Shown here: positions 1 to 6,033 of the stretch, piece after piece
How the letters are laid out: each line of letters begins with the position of its first letter
Position numbering within the stretch: the first letter of the stretch is position 1
From: Actinomycetes bacterium
GTDB taxonomy: Bacteria > Actinomycetota > CALGFH01
NCBI GenBank assembly: GCA_030146615.1
Contig: JASLBL010000496.1
Coordinates: forward strand, 1-6,194
Direction: 5' to 3'
Length of the DNA: 6,194 bases
Made by a program: the position numbers and the translations under genes
The notes under the pieces: generated by a model
Seen by the model: the letters and a program-made list of their open reading frames with translations, nothing else
What the model was told of the DNA's origin: nothing
Databases searched by the model: none

Positions 1-1
1 G

Positions 2-205
2 GTCCGCGGAGCGGCCGGCGGCGGTACGACGGCGGCGGCGTCTCGGACCTCGGCGGCCACGGCGCCGCCCAGCACCCGCCCGGTGACCACCGCACCGCCG
101 ACGACCGAGCCGCGGCCGACCACGACCACGGTCCCGACGACGACCGCCCCGACGACCACCGCGGCGCCGACGACCACCACCGTGGCGCCGGCGCCGCCGA
201 CCTAG
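2..205 (+). CDS. C-terminal end of a Thr/Pro-rich protein (partial, 5' end outside window)
   Basis: The frame starting at base 2 stays open for 67 codons and ends at TAG (203-205). The encoded tail is almost entirely Thr, Pro and Ala with a few Val, built from short irregular units such as TTTTVP, TTTAP and TTTTVAP. There are no Cys residues and no hydrophobic segment. Such low-complexity tails are common at the ends of secreted or wall-associated actinobacterial proteins, where they act as flexible, often glycosylated, linkers; that role is inferred here. The frame was preferred because its third positions are nearly all G or C. Another forward frame gives an Asp/His-rich product and the third is closed by a stop. 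The gene converges on the phosphodiesterase gene, with only 3 bp between the two stop codons. The function of the main domain cannot be seen. Confidence 0.6.
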   Translation, partial: VRGAAGGGTTAAASRTSAATAPPSTRPVTTAPPTTEPRPTTTTVPTTTAPTTTAAPTTTTVAPAPPT

Positions 206-208
206 GCG

Positions 209-1333
209 TCAGTCCCGGTTGAAGAACCGGTGGCGGCTGGCCACGGCGGTGTCGGGGTTGTCGGAGAACAGGCCGTCGACCCCGAGGCGGAAGAACAGCC
301 GGTACTCGGCCGGGGCGTCGCCGGTGGCCCGGAGGTAGACCGGGCTGTCGGGGTTGCCCTGTCGGAAGTCGGCCGGGAGGAAGCTGTTCTCGTTGCGGAA
401 CGTGTAGGGGTGGACGAGCAGGCCGGCCTTGTGGGCGTCGTCGACCAGGCTGGTCGGCTCGAGCAGGTTCCCGTCGGCGTCGCGGGGCACGATCTGGTTC
501 TTGCTCGGGCCGATGCCGTCGGCGTAGGTGGCGATCTCGGCCAGGCCCTCGGGGGTGGACAGGTCGGCGTAGGTGCGCGGGTCGCCGGCGGCCACCAGGT
601 CGTAGGGAGCGCCGACGTCGCTGAGCAGCTGGACCAGCGGCAGCCGGGTGCGGCGGCTCAGCTCCTTGAGGTTGCCGGTCTCGAACGACTGGATGAACAC
701 CTTGGCCTTGGGGCCCTGGTAGCCGTTGGCCCGCAGGGTGGCCAGCAGCGGCTCCTCGAGCGAGAGGCCGATCGAGTCGAAGTAGGTCGGGTGCTTGGTC
801 TCGGGGTAGATCCCGACCCCGGCCCGCTTGGCCAGGTCGATGACCTCCTGGAGGGTGGGCACCTGGTAGAGGCCGTCGAAGGCGGTGTTGTCGGGCCGCA
901 GGTCGGGGATGCGCTCCTTGGCCCGCAGGGTACGCAGCTCGGCCAGGGTGAAGTCCTCGGTGAACCAGCCGGTGAGGGAGACGCCGTCGATCGTCTTGGT
1001 GGCCCGGCGGTCGGCGAACTCGGGGCGGGCGGCGACGTCGGTGGTGCCCGAGATCTCGTTCTCGTGCCTGGCCACGAGCACGCCGTCCTTGGTCGAGACC
1101 AGGTCGGGCTCGATGAAGTCGGCCCCCATGCCGATGGCCAGCCGGTAGGAGGCCAGGGTGTGCTCGGGCCGGTAGCCGCTGGCCCCGCGGTGGCCGATGA
1201 CCAGCGGGAGCCGGCGCCCGCCCTTGTCGACCCGCTCCTGCTGGGCGGCGGCCCCGGCTACCTGGGCCAAGGCTCCGACGAGCAGGACGGCGGCCAGCAG
1301 CAGGGCCGTTGGGCGTCTGGTGATCGTGCGCAT
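209..1333 (-). CDS. glpQ: secreted glycerophosphodiester phosphodiesterase (GlpQ type)
   Basis: This 374-residue protein should hydrolyse glycerophosphodiesters to glycerol 3-phosphate and an alcohol, outside the membrane. Residues 1-30 form a signal peptide: a basic start (MRTITRR), a Leu/Ala/Val core, and Ala-rich cleavage sites near 28-31. The GDPD TIM-barrel begins at IGHRGASGYRPEHT with catalytic-type His48-Arg49. It continues with the metal ligands of IEPD (Glu75, Asp77) and a second His in VARHE (His90). Next come a GlpQ-like insert with a TTDVA segment, a YPETKHP strand, and a closing GLFSDNP motif. Length and motifs fit periplasmic-type GlpQ rather than the shorter cytoplasmic UgpQ. 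ATG at 1333 is chosen because GGGAGG (1341-1346) lies 7 nt upstream and the signal peptide starts there; an upstream in-frame ATG at 1369 has no such site and overlaps the predicted promoter. It lies 92 bp after the acyltransferase gene. The substrate head group is not determined. Confidence 0.93.
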   Translation of the reverse strand: MRTITRRPTALLLAAVLLVGALAQVAGAAAQQERVDKGGRRLPLVIGHRGASGYRPEHTLASYRLAIGMGADFIEPDLVSTKDGVLVARHENEISGTTDVAARPEFADRRATKTIDGVSLTGWFTEDFTLAELRTLRAKERIPDLRPDNTAFDGLYQVPTLQEVIDLAKRAGVGIYPETKHPTYFDSIGLSLEEPLLATLRANGYQGPKAKVFIQSFETGNLKELSRRTRLPLVQLLSDVGAPYDLVAAGDPRTYADLSTPEGLAEIATYADGIGPSKNQIVPRDADGNLLEPTSLVDDAHKAGLLVHPYTFRNENSFLPADFRQGNPDSPVYLRATGDAPAEYRLFFRLGVDGLFSDNPDTAVASRHRFFNRD

Positions 1334-1340
1334 GAGCGAG

Positions 1341-1346
1341 CCTCCC
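1341..1346 (-). promoter_or_regulatory. ribosome binding site of the phosphodiesterase gene
   Basis: On the minus strand the sequence reads GGGAGG, followed by 7 nt and the ATG at 1333. It is the strongest Shine-Dalgarno match in the window, and it decides the start in favour of the ATG that opens a proper signal peptide. Confidence 0.75.
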
Positions 1347-1375
1347 GGAGGGCGTCGGCGGCTGGGCACATCACC

Positions 1376-1404
1376 CTAATACCCTGTTTATTCTGGTTTG
1401 GGAA
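1376..1404 (-). promoter_or_regulatory. putative sigma-70-type promoter for the phosphodiesterase gene
   Basis: On the minus strand, TTCCCA (1404-1399; 4 of 6 matches to TTGACA) is followed by exactly 17 nt and then TATTAG (1381-1376; 4 of 6 matches to TATAAT). The segment is AT-rich compared with everything around it and sits in the largest gap between genes in the window. Transcription would start near 1369, giving a leader of about 36 nt before the ATG at 1333. Each box has two mismatches, so this rests mainly on spacing, position and base composition. It would let the phosphodiesterase be expressed separately from the upstream operon. Confidence 0.45.
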
Positions 1405-1425
1405 GGCTAGGTAGCCCGCCGGTGA

Positions 1426-2475
1426 TCAGCCGAAGACACCACGGCGCTGGAGCAGGTTCTTGTCGACGGTCCGCTGGATGGTGTCGCGGACCTGGTCGGT
1501 CAGGTCGAACAGCACCATCGGGTCCAGCACCGCCTCCGGCCCGAGATGGGCGGTCTCGATGGGAGGGCAGAACTCGATCAGCCATTTCGATGGCAGCGGG
1601 ATCGCTCCCAGCGGGCCGAGCGCCGGGAAGGTCGGGGTCACCGGGAAGTACGGGAACCCGAGGAGGCGGGCCAGGCGGCGCAGGTTGGCCACCATCGGGT
1701 AGATCTCCTCGCTCCCGACCACGGCGACGGGCACGATCGGCGAGCCGGTGCGCACGGCGACCTCCACGAACCCGCCGCGTCCGAAGCGCTGGAGCTGGTA
1801 GCGCTCCCGGTAGGGCTTGCCGAGGCCCTTGTAGCCCTCGGGCCAGACCCCGACCAGCTCGCCGGACTCGAGCAGCCGGGTGGCGTCCTCGGCGCAGGCC
1901 AGGGTGTTGCCCGACTTGCGGGCCAGGGGGGCGACCACCGGCAGGTTGAAGGCCAGGTCGGCGGCGAGCATGCGCAGGGAGCGGTGCGCCGGGTGCTCGT
2001 CCAGCAGGGCCAGGGCGACCATCAGGGCGTCGAAGGGCAGCGTCCCGGCGTGGTTGCCCACGACCAGGGCCGGCCCGCTGGCCGGGACGTGCTCGAGGCC
2101 ACGGGTCCCGACCCGCCACCAGTGCCGGTACAGCGGCCGCAGCAGCGGGGCCAGGACGTGCTCGACCAGGTCGGGGTCGTGGCCGAACTCGTCGACCTCG
2201 TACTCGCCCAGCACCCGGCGCCCCAGGAACTCCAGCGCCTCCTCGGCCCAGTCCAGCAACGGCGCGAACGGGTCCCGGCCGGCGTCGTCCGGGGGGGTGT
2301 GGACGGCCTCGGGCCCCTCGCGCGACCTCGACCCGCCGCCCTTGGCGCTGTCGGCCGCGGCGGCCTCCTCGAGCTGGCGGCGGTGGACGGTGCAGCGCCC
2401 GCCCGGACCGGCGGGGTTCCGGCAGCGGTCGCCCCTTCTGGTCCGGGCCTGGCAGCGCTCGCGGGGTGGGCTCAT
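1426..2475 (-). CDS. PlsC/LPLAT-family acyltransferase with N-terminal Cys/His module (Rv0502-like)
   Basis: This 349-residue protein should transfer an acyl chain to a lysophospholipid or similar glycerol-lipid acceptor at the inner face of the membrane. The acyltransferase domain covers about 90-345. Its first motif is GNHAGTLPFDA (140-150), with His142 and Asp149 spaced H-x6-D as in MGAT-like members rather than classic H-x4-D. WPEGYKGLGK (211-220) and FGRGGFVEVA (231-240) follow, then PIVPVAVVGSEEIYP (246-260). Residues around VDEFG, HPAHR, LPSKW and LTDQVR match my memory of M. tuberculosis Rv0502. Residues 1-31 are unusual: Cys8, Cys18, Cys28 and His31 in a basic segment (C-x9-C-x9-C-x2-H), joined by a disordered linker (about 33-68). 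ATG at 2475 is chosen because it overlaps the epimerase stop as ATGA; MGVP at 2487 is an alternative. No strong Shine-Dalgarno is seen, so translational coupling is likely. The exact substrate is unknown. Confidence 0.88.
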   Translation of the reverse strand: MSPPRERCQARTRRGDRCRNPAGPGGRCTVHRRQLEEAAAADSAKGGGSRSREGPEAVHTPPDDAGRDPFAPLLDWAEEALEFLGRRVLGEYEVDEFGHDPDLVEHVLAPLLRPLYRHWWRVGTRGLEHVPASGPALVVGNHAGTLPFDALMVALALLDEHPAHRSLRMLAADLAFNLPVVAPLARKSGNTLACAEDATRLLESGELVGVWPEGYKGLGKPYRERYQLQRFGRGGFVEVAVRTGSPIVPVAVVGSEEIYPMVANLRRLARLLGFPYFPVTPTFPALGPLGAIPLPSKWLIEFCPPIETAHLGPEAVLDPMVLFDLTDQVRDTIQRTVDKNLLQRRGVFG

Positions 2476-3503
2476 CGGGACACCCATCCCACGGCCCGGC
2501 GCAGGAGGTCGAGGGCCTCGTGCTCGAGGCGGAGGACCTGCTCCTCGGTGACCAGCTTGCGCAGGCGGGTGGCGGCGAAGTCCTCGAAGGCGTGCAGGGA
2601 GGTCCACTTGGGCAGGAAGCCGAGCTGCTCGGCGGCCGCGGAGGTGTCGGCCACCCGGCCGTACTGGAGGAACCGGACCTGCTCGGGGGAGAAGTCGACG
2701 GTCCGGCCGACCAGCTCGGCGACCCGGCCGACCAGCGGCTCGGGGATGGGCAGGGGCGGCTTGCCGGCGATCCGGATGGCCTGGCTCAGCAGCACAACCC
2801 CGTCCCCGGCGACGTTGAAGGTGCCGGGTGGGGCCGGGCCCATGGTGGCCCGCAGCAGGACCTCGGCGGTGTCCTCCTCGTGCAGGAACTGGAGCCGGGG
2901 GTCGAAGCCGAGCACCGTCGGGCAGACCGGCAGCTCGAAGTAGCGGGTGAGGGGGTTGTCGACCGTCGGGCCGACCTGGTTGGCCAGCCGCAGCACGGTC
3001 ACGGCGACGTCGGGCCGGCGCCGGTCGAACGAACGGACGTCGTCCTCGACCTCGATGGCGTCCTTGCCGAAGCCGTGCCGGGGCGTCTCGTGCGTCATGC
3101 TCTCGGTCCACACCGCCGGGTCGCCGGCCCCGGCCCCGTACACCGCCGTGGTCGACTTGAGCACCAGCCGGCGCAGGTCGGACGCGTGGTAGGCGGCGGC
3201 CAGGAGCTGCATGGTGCCGAGCACGTTGCGCTCCTTCATGCTGGCCCGGCCGCCGGCGGCCCGCGGCTCGGCCGACACCCCCAGGTGCACGCAGGTGTCG
3301 ATCCCGGCCGTCTGGACGGCCCTGACCAGGGCCGGGCTGCGCAGGTCGACGGCCAGGTGCTGGACCTTGGCCGGGAACGGCTCCTCCGGCTCGAGCTCGT
3401 CGACCGCCACCACCCGCTCGACCTCCGGCTCCTCGGCCAGGGCGCCGACCAGCCGCCGCCCGGTCGAGCGGGCCGCCCCGGTGACCAGGATGCAGCGCCC
3501 CAT
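2472..3503 (-). CDS. NAD-dependent epimerase/dehydratase, extended SDR family (Rv0501/galE2-like)
   Basis: This 343-residue protein has a Rossmann fold of the extended SDR type, expected to bind NAD and act on a nucleotide sugar or related substrate. The dinucleotide loop is TGAARSTG (8-15), where the middle Gly of TGxxGxxG is Arg12. Asp35 ends the second strand (VVAVD), which favours NAD over NADP. Asp53 follows in AVDLR. The Ser/Thr active-site stretch is KSTTAVYG (116-123). The YxxxK position reads H-G-F-G-K (143-147), so Lys147 is kept but Tyr is replaced by His. Segments around GRVADT, LPKWTS, LRLANQVGPT and LLSQAIR match my memory of M. tuberculosis Rv0501 (galE2), which also lies beside an acyltransferase gene. 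ATG at 3503 overlaps the SAM hydrolase stop by one base (TGATG), and the stop overlaps the acyltransferase start (ATGA). No clear ribosome site is seen. UDP-glucose epimerase activity should not be assumed. Confidence 0.88.
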   Translation of the reverse strand: MGRCILVTGAARSTGRRLVGALAEEPEVERVVAVDELEPEEPFPAKVQHLAVDLRSPALVRAVQTAGIDTCVHLGVSAEPRAAGGRASMKERNVLGTMQLLAAAYHASDLRRLVLKSTTAVYGAGAGDPAVWTESMTHETPRHGFGKDAIEVEDDVRSFDRRRPDVAVTVLRLANQVGPTVDNPLTRYFELPVCPTVLGFDPRLQFLHEEDTAEVLLRATMGPAPPGTFNVAGDGVVLLSQAIRIAGKPPLPIPEPLVGRVAELVGRTVDFSPEQVRFLQYGRVADTSAAAEQLGFLPKWTSLHAFEDFAATRLRKLVTEEQVLRLEHEALDLLRRAVGWVSR

Positions 3504-4333
3504 CAGGCCCCGCCCGCCGCCCGGACGATCACCACCGGGTCGCCGGCTCGGGCCCCGAGCCGGTCGGCGGCCCGGCCCTGGTTGACGGCCACGGCCAGCG
3601 ACCCGAAGGAGTCCTCGTGCAGGACCAGCTCGCCGGCCGCCGCCGACGCGAACGTCTCGGCCACCACCACCCGGTGGGCCCGGCCCCCGGCTCGCACCTC
3701 GACCGCGTCGCCGACGGCCATCCCGGCCCGCTCCAGGTCCTCGCGGCCCAGCCCGAGGGCGAGGTTGCCGAAGTGGTCGACGGCGACGACCCTGGCCATG
3801 GCCCGTCCCCCGTCGACCTCGGCCGCCTCCCGCTCCAGCCGCACCAGCCCGCCCGGGTCCAGCTCCGGCCCCAGCTCCCCCGGGTCGACCCCGGCGGCCA
3901 CGTGGGCGGCCGCCGGGGCGAACACGTCCCGCCCGTGGAAGGTCCGCGACACCGGCTCCAGCCGGTAGGCCGGGTTCTCGAGCGCGACCACCCGCCCCAC
4001 CCCGCCGAGGGCCTCGGCCGCCCACACCAGCAGCCCGTTGTCCGGCCCGACCAGCACCTGTCCCCCGGCCTCGACCGCCACCATCCCCCGCCCGGTGCCG
4101 ACCCCCGGGTCGACCACCGCCAGGTGCACGGCCCGCGGGAGGTAAGGCACGGCCTGGGCCAGCACGAGCGCTCCCTGCCGCACGTCCTGCGCCGCCACCG
4201 CGTGGCTCACGTCCAGCACCCGCGCGCCCGGGGCGACCTGGGCCATCACCCCGTGGCACACGCCGACGAAGTGATCCTCCAGCCCGTAGTCGGAGGTGAA
4301 GGTGATCCAGTCGTATCCGGCCATGCCAGGCAT
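3503..4333 (-). CDS. S-adenosyl-L-methionine hydrolase (adenosine-forming), SAM hydroxide adenosyltransferase / DUF62 family
   Basis: This 276-residue cytoplasmic protein should split S-adenosylmethionine with water into adenosine and methionine. It belongs to the family that also contains the fluorinase and the chlorinase SalL. The N domain opens with ITFTSDYG (10-17), where Asp15 fits the ribose-binding Asp of the family. VDPGVGTGRG (74-83) and GPDNGL (96-101) follow, then FHGRDVFAP (132-140). The C-terminal barrel-like domain holds VDHFGN (185-190). Asp75, Arg82 and His133 match the spacing of the Asp-Arg-His set that holds the nucleophilic water in characterised hydrolases (Asp68, Arg75 and His127 in the Pyrococcus protein), so this is a hydrolase and not a halogenase. 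ATG at 4333 leaves a 17-bp gap after the GNAT stop; ATG at 4324 (MAGYD) is possible and keeps the whole domain. Neither has a strong ribosome site. The stop overlaps the epimerase start. Confidence 0.93.
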   Translation of the reverse strand: MPGMAGYDWITFTSDYGLEDHFVGVCHGVMAQVAPGARVLDVSHAVAAQDVRQGALVLAQAVPYLPRAVHLAVVDPGVGTGRGMVAVEAGGQVLVGPDNGLLVWAAEALGGVGRVVALENPAYRLEPVSRTFHGRDVFAPAAAHVAAGVDPGELGPELDPGGLVRLEREAAEVDGGRAMARVVAVDHFGNLALGLGREDLERAGMAVGDAVEVRAGGRAHRVVVAETFASAAAGELVLHEDSFGSLAVAVNQGRAADRLGARAGDPVVIVRAAGGA

Positions 4334-4350
4334 TGTGGCACCCGTGGGTC

Positions 4351-5094
4351 TCAGGACGCCCGGAGGCCGGGGCGCCACCAGATGGCGGTGGGGCCGGCGT
4401 CGGCGAAGCCGAGGGTGCGGTAGAGGGCGTGGCCGTCCTGGCTGCTGGAGAGGGCGGCGGGGAGGGTGGGGGCGGTGGCCAGGCAGGCCAGGACGAGGTG
4501 GGTGCCGATGCCCTGGCGGCGGGCGGCCGCCACGACGGCGACGCCGGCGACGTTGAGGACGGTGCCGTCGGTGGCGGCGATGGCGGTGCCGACGGGGTCG
4601 CCGTGGAATCGGGCCAGGAGCAGGGTCAGGCCGGGGACCCGCAGGCTGGCCGCCGGGGGGTGGATCGCGCCGGGGGACCAGGTGGCGGTGCTGCCGGTGA
4701 ACCCCTCCACGCTGGTGCGCTCGAACAGCTCGACCTCGGCCGGGGTCCGGCAGGGGGCCACCTCGAGGCCGGGCCGGTCGGGGCCGGGTCCGGACGGGCC
4801 GGGCGGGCGCAGCATCCAGGGCTCGCGGTCCTGGAGGACGAAGCCGAACGGGCCGAGGTCCTCGGTTCCGCCGGCGTCGCGGACGGCCAGCTCGGCGCCG
4901 AGGCCGTCGACGGCCGCGGCCAGCCGGCCGGCCGGCACCCCGGCCCGAAGGGACAGGGCGCCCAGGAACACCGGGGTGGAGGGCCGAGTGCGCCTGGCCA
5001 CCTGGCCGTCGTCGACCCAGCCCACGCCGAGCGCGGCCAGGCCGAGGCGGTGCCACACCGACTCGCCACGGGCCGCCAGGGCGACGGGATCCAC
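4351..5094 (-). CDS. GNAT-family N-acetyltransferase
   Basis: This 247-residue protein should move an acetyl group from acetyl-CoA to an amine; the acceptor is unknown. The GNAT fold fills about residues 108-240. Motif A, the CoA pyrophosphate loop, is VAVVAAARRQGIGTHL (185-200), with Arg192, Gly195 and Gly197 in the R/Q-x-x-G-x-G pattern. GHALYRTLGF (221-230) is the typical last helix and strand, where Tyr often serves as general acid. The N-terminal 105 residues have WHRLGLAALG near 14-23 and no catalytic motif; they may be a degenerate second GNAT-like half or a substrate domain. The only long-frame start is GTG at 5094, with a weak upstream site. That GTG and the next codons recur in a duplicated copy just upstream, which supports this start. 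It lies 45 bp after the kinase stop and 17 bp before the SAM hydrolase start. Confidence 0.82.
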   Translation of the reverse strand: MDPVALAARGESVWHRLGLAALGVGWVDDGQVARRTRPSTPVFLGALSLRAGVPAGRLAAAVDGLGAELAVRDAGGTEDLGPFGFVLQDREPWMLRPPGPSGPGPDRPGLEVAPCRTPAEVELFERTSVEGFTGSTATWSPGAIHPPAASLRVPGLTLLLARFHGDPVGTAIAATDGTVLNVAGVAVVAAARRQGIGTHLVLACLATAPTLPAALSSSQDGHALYRTLGFADAGPTAIWWRPGLRAS

Positions 5095-5152
5095 GCCAGC
5101 TACTCGGTGCCGGACCGGCGACAGGGGTCCACGGGCCGGCTACTCGGTGCCG
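5080..5152. repeat. imperfect tandem duplication spanning the kinase stop and GNAT start
   Basis: Positions 5080-5112 (33 nt) and 5117-5152 (36 nt) align with 31 identities, 2 mismatches and two small gaps (1 and 2 nt). The last 14 bases of each copy (5099-5112 and 5139-5152) are identical. Read on the minus strand, each copy contains the end codons GGC-ACC-GAG-TAG and then a GTG-GAY-CCC start. The upstream copy holds the true kinase stop (TAG, 5142-5140) plus a spare GTG at 5132. The downstream copy holds a spare TAG (5102-5100) plus the true GNAT start at 5094. Confidence 0.85.
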
Positions 5153-6033
5153 AACAGGTGGCGGAGGTCGACCCGGGTGGTGGAGGTCCAGTCCGGGGTG
5201 ATCCGGGTGGAGCCGAGGCGCAGGGCCCTGGCGCCCTCGGAGACGGCCGAGATCATGCGCAGGCCGCCGTCCTCGGCCAGCTCGAGGTAGCCGATGCCGA
5301 CGCAGGACCCCTTGCCGTCCTCCATGCCGACGAGCAGGCCGGCCAGGCTGGCCAGGTCGGCGTCGGGGGGCAGGGAGGGCAGGAACACCGTCGGCTTGAC
5401 CCGCCAGCGGTGCAGGTTGCCGGAGAAGTAGGAGGCGAAGCGGGCCCGCCGGGTCTCGGAGCGCTCGTCGGCGGTGGTCGGGCGGGCCTCGGGGTGGACC
5501 GGGTAGGCCTCGACCCGGGCCGGGGTGAACCGCCGGGCGATGCCGAGCAGCGGCTCCAGCTCCTCGCCGCGCTCGAACCCGATCACGTACTCGGGCCGGC
5601 TGACCTCCATCTTGTGGTACTTGAGGATCTGGCCGTAGACGCCGCTGATCAGGCTCGAGGTGTCGACCACGACCAGCTCGGCCCCGGCCTGGCGGGCCAC
5701 GTTCATCAGCTTGGCCGTGCCCGCGATCAGGGGCAGCAGGTGGAACTGGGCCGAGACCCAGCCGACGAAGTAGAGCCCGTCGGCCAGGGCGAGCTCGTCG
5801 TCCTCGAGGTGCTTGGCCTCGAGCAGGTGCTTGAGGCCGATGGTGGTCGGCGGACCCACCGTGGTCCGGCCGACGTCGGTGTCGAGGTAGGCGGCGGGGA
5901 TGCCGCGGTCGACCGCGCCGGCCAGCAGGGCCCTGGCGAAGGTGGTCTTGCCCGAGTCCATCGACCCGAGCAGCAGGACCGTGCCGGGGTCGTCGAGCAC
6001 CTGCTCGATCAGGCGCGCGTAGCGGTCGGTCAC
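5140..6033 (-). CDS. Clp1/Grc3-family P-loop polynucleotide 5'-kinase
   Basis: This 297-residue protein resembles the P-loop kinase domain of Clp1/Grc3 proteins, which phosphorylate 5'-hydroxyl ends of RNA or DNA with ATP. The Walker A loop is GSMDSGKTT (23-31), with Lys29, in the DSGKTT form typical of the family. DTDVGRTTVGPPTTIGL (51-67) is the matching nucleic-acid/phosphate loop. Walker B is ELVVVDTSSLISG (119-131), with Asp124. GQILKYHK, a Pro and VIGFERGEELEPLL (150-163) then give the family's usual strand order. ERSETRRARF (190-199), just before SYFSGN, looks like the Arg-containing lid. The N-terminal domain of eukaryotic Clp1 is absent, and a short C-terminal domain (about 212-297) remains. 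GTG at 6033 has AGGA 7 nt upstream and overlaps the previous stop as GTGA. The fold assignment is strong; kinase activity and the natural substrate are inferred. Confidence 0.8.
   Translation of the reverse strand: MTDRYARLIEQVLDDPGTVLLLGSMDSGKTTFARALLAGAVDRGIPAAYLDTDVGRTTVGPPTTIGLKHLLEAKHLEDDELALADGLYFVGWVSAQFHLLPLIAGTAKLMNVARQAGAELVVVDTSSLISGVYGQILKYHKMEVSRPEYVIGFERGEELEPLLGIARRFTPARVEAYPVHPEARPTTADERSETRRARFASYFSGNLHRWRVKPTVFLPSLPPDADLASLAGLLVGMEDGKGSCVGIGYLELAEDGGLRMISAVSEGARALRLGSTRITPDWTSTTRVDLRHLFGTE

Noticed and set aside
230..1414. Plus-strand open frame of 394 codons opposite the phosphodiesterase gene
   Set aside because: It is antisense to a gene with a signal peptide, a strong ribosome site and GDPD motifs; its own product is Gly/Val-rich with no motif.
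1405..1416. Short inverted repeat GGCTA-CC-TAGCC (minus strand) after the acyltransferase stop, considered as a terminator
   Set aside because: The loop would be only 2 nt (or the stem only 4 bp), and no T-run follows on the minus strand.
1546..2943. Long open frame on the plus strand opposite the acyltransferase and epimerase genes (465 codons)
   Set aside because: It is a GC-driven antisense shadow. Its product is Gly/Ala/Arg/Pro-rich and shows no motif, whereas the minus strand carries clear family motifs and overlapping start/stop junctions.
2476..3111. Upstream extension of the acyltransferase frame into the epimerase gene
   Set aside because: The added residues are Arg/Pro/Gly-rich, come from another frame of the epimerase gene, and have no domain. 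The ATGA overlap start at 2475 explains the real protein.
2466..3968. Plus-strand open frame of 500 codons across the epimerase and SAM hydrolase genes
   Set aside because: It crosses a gene boundary on the other strand and has low-complexity Gly/Ala/Asp composition, as expected for antisense frames in high-GC DNA.
3503..4333. Possible fluorinase or chlorinase
   Set aside because: The Asp75-Arg82-His133 set typical of the SAM hydrolases is present, and no halogenated-product gene cluster is visible.
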